Source: Tropicimonas aquimaris
GTDB lineage: Bacteria > Pseudomonadota > Alphaproteobacteria > Rhodobacterales > Rhodobacteraceae
Length of the DNA stretch: 64,000 bases
Direction of reading: 5' to 3'
NCBI RefSeq assembly: GCF_042676185.1
Contig: NZ_JBHTJT010000006.1
Span: 324,522 to 388,521, forward strand
Position 1 is the stretch's first letter. Each line of letters starts with the position of its first letter. The position numbers and the translations under genes were made by a program. Below, piece by piece: positions 63,307-64,000 of the stretch. Under the pieces are notes generated by a model, which was not told the DNA's origin, searched no databases, and was given only the letters and a program-made list of their open reading frames with translations.

Positions 63307-63312
63307 TATAAT
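63307..63312 (+). promoter_or_regulatory. Candidate -10 element of the VCBS gene
   Basis: A perfect TATAAT 56 bp before the ATG, striking in GC-rich DNA; no good -35 at 17 bp. Confidence 0.35.
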
Positions 63313-63367
63313 GTAATAGTGTTGTGCGCTAGGGCGCGCCGAGAAGCCAACGAGAGGAGGAGGCGAG

Positions 63368-64000
63368 ATGTCGTACCCGTACATATACCAGACAGACTTC
63401 TATAACACCTCGGTTAGAGAGATCGGTGTCAGCACGGGTGACTACGATAACGACGGTCTCTCCGACGTTGTCGTCGGAAACTATTCCCAGAACTCGGTGA
63501 CGGTTTGGGAGTATGACCCGAGCGTCGGCGGACTTGTTGCACAAACCACGTATTCGGGGTTCGTGAACAACATCCACGACGCAACTCTTGCCGACATCGA
63601 TGAGGATGGGATTGCGGACATAATCGCGAGCACGCGGTTCTATAGTCTACATGCGCAGCTCTCTTCGACCGGTACCAAGCCTGTTCTCGACGGAGCCTAT
63701 TCCTGGCAAGTGATCGCCGAGGACTTTGACGGCGACGGCCATATCGATCTTTTCAGCGGGATCGATGGCGGATTCTCGAATATGCTATACGGGAATGGAG
63801 ATGGGACGTTCACTTTCGGGCCTGAGCCTGCTCAGGTTGTACCTGGCAGCCGTGGCGTTGGTTACAACGCCGTTGACCTTAATGCCGACGGTCTGCTCGA
63901 TCTCATCGGCTTCCAAACCGCCGGGGGTGTAACAAGACTTGCCGCGTATCTGAACCAAAGTGTGCCGGGCACTCCGGCGTGGTCGGGGAACATCGCGGCC
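63368..64000 (+). CDS. FG-GAP/VCBS repeat protein (partial, 3' end outside window)
   Basis: The first 211 codons of a repeat protein. Calcium-binding D-x-D-x-D-G segments recur about every 45 residues: TGDYDNDGLSDVVVGNY, ADIDEDGIADIIAST, EDFDGDGHIDLFSGI and DLNADGLLDLIGF, the beta-propeller (FG-GAP/VCBS) pattern of secreted surface proteins. There is no cleavable signal peptide at the start (MSYPYIYQTDFYNTSVREIG), so type I secretion through a C-terminal signal beyond the window is likely. GAGGAGGAGG gives a strong ribosome-binding site. Confidence 0.85.
   Translation, partial: MSYPYIYQTDFYNTSVREIGVSTGDYDNDGLSDVVVGNYSQNSVTVWEYDPSVGGLVAQTTYSGFVNNIHDATLADIDEDGIADIIASTRFYSLHAQLSSTGTKPVLDGAYSWQVIAEDFDGDGHIDLFSGIDGGFSNMLYGNGDGTFTFGPEPAQVVPGSRGVGYNAVDLNADGLLDLIGFQTAGGVTRLAAYLNQSVPGTPAWSGNIAA

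Larger units (their letters stand above)
62640..63367. other. 728-bp intergenic region without a gene
   Basis: Divergent spacer between the amidohydrolase and the VCBS gene. The ORFs in it have no protein features. It contains a short AACCC/GGGTT hairpin with T6 (63238-63260), AT-rich sequence from 63230 on and a TATAAT. No tRNA was found. Confidence 0.55.

Overview
The window is GC-rich chromosomal DNA of an alphaproteobacterium, most probably a Rhodobacterales (roseobacter-type) organism. The support is internal: a VPLPA-type C-terminal sorting signal, an alphaproteobacterial-style LexA half-site pair upstream of uvrA, small-type PurL, type I-secretion RTX proteins, a valine-degradation cluster, and dispersed GC-rich hairpin repeats placed just behind genes. 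Species assignment is not possible from the sequence alone.

Layout. 1-3.1 kb (minus strand): ccmE (cut by the window edge), argC, murI and a PlsC-type acyltransferase. 3.4-9.1 kb (plus): a LysR regulator, a candidate small RNA, a lytic transglycosylase, purL, then bolA / small membrane protein / monothiol glutaredoxin grxD. 9.1-16.1 kb: zapA with a coiled-coil partner (minus), transketolase (plus), a DUF808 membrane protein, coaD, and a CBS-domain gene overlapping a LysR gene that diverges from mmsA. 16.2-22.9 kb (plus): mmsA with a strong terminator, a secreted cytochrome c, then four glycosyltransferase-like genes including a tandem pair of paralogues of identical length (341 aa). 23.1-26.6 kb (minus): cupin, two adjacent HupE/UreJ proteins, CstA. 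27-34.4 kb (plus): YbdK-like ligase, DUF2161 nuclease-fold protein, L,D-transpeptidase, Hsp70-like protein, and a tightly overlapping valine-catabolism operon (acyl-CoA dehydrogenase, 3-hydroxyisobutyryl-CoA hydrolase, mmsB). 34.4-45.3 kb (mostly minus): secreted DsrE-like protein, two small secreted proteins, uvrA, a VPLPA-anchored protein, lpdA, DUF924, an MFS transporter and a TAXI-type binding protein. 45.3-46 kb: a GNAT acetyltransferase preceded by what looks like a complete ribosome-mediated attenuator. 46.3-54 kb: two convergent RTX genes, a 1738-aa protein and an 830-aa SGNH-hydrolase fusion. 54-63.3 kb: a plastic region with an orphan anaerobic sulfatase-maturase-type radical SAM enzyme, gene remnants, an almost intact IS3-family element, three further IS3 transposase fragments, and an amidohydrolase. 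The window ends inside an FG-GAP/VCBS protein.

How the genes work together. The acyl-CoA dehydrogenase, hydrolase and MmsB would take isobutyryl-CoA to methylmalonate semialdehyde, which MmsA (14 kb away, with its own LysR) converts to propionyl-CoA. BolA and Grx4 are known partners in Fe-S cluster handling. ZapA and its coiled-coil neighbour form a probable division cassette. The RTX proteins, the VCBS protein and the glycosyltransferases point to an elaborate cell surface or exoproteome, but no type I exporter lies in the window.

The most interesting items are the aromatic (Phe-Tyr-Trp) leader-peptide attenuator in front of the acetyltransferase at about 45.4 kb, the candidate anti-Shine-Dalgarno small RNA at 4.4 kb, two families of dispersed intergenic hairpin repeats, the IS3 cluster with an inverted array of 9-bp repeats at 60.6 kb, and the large RTX pair.
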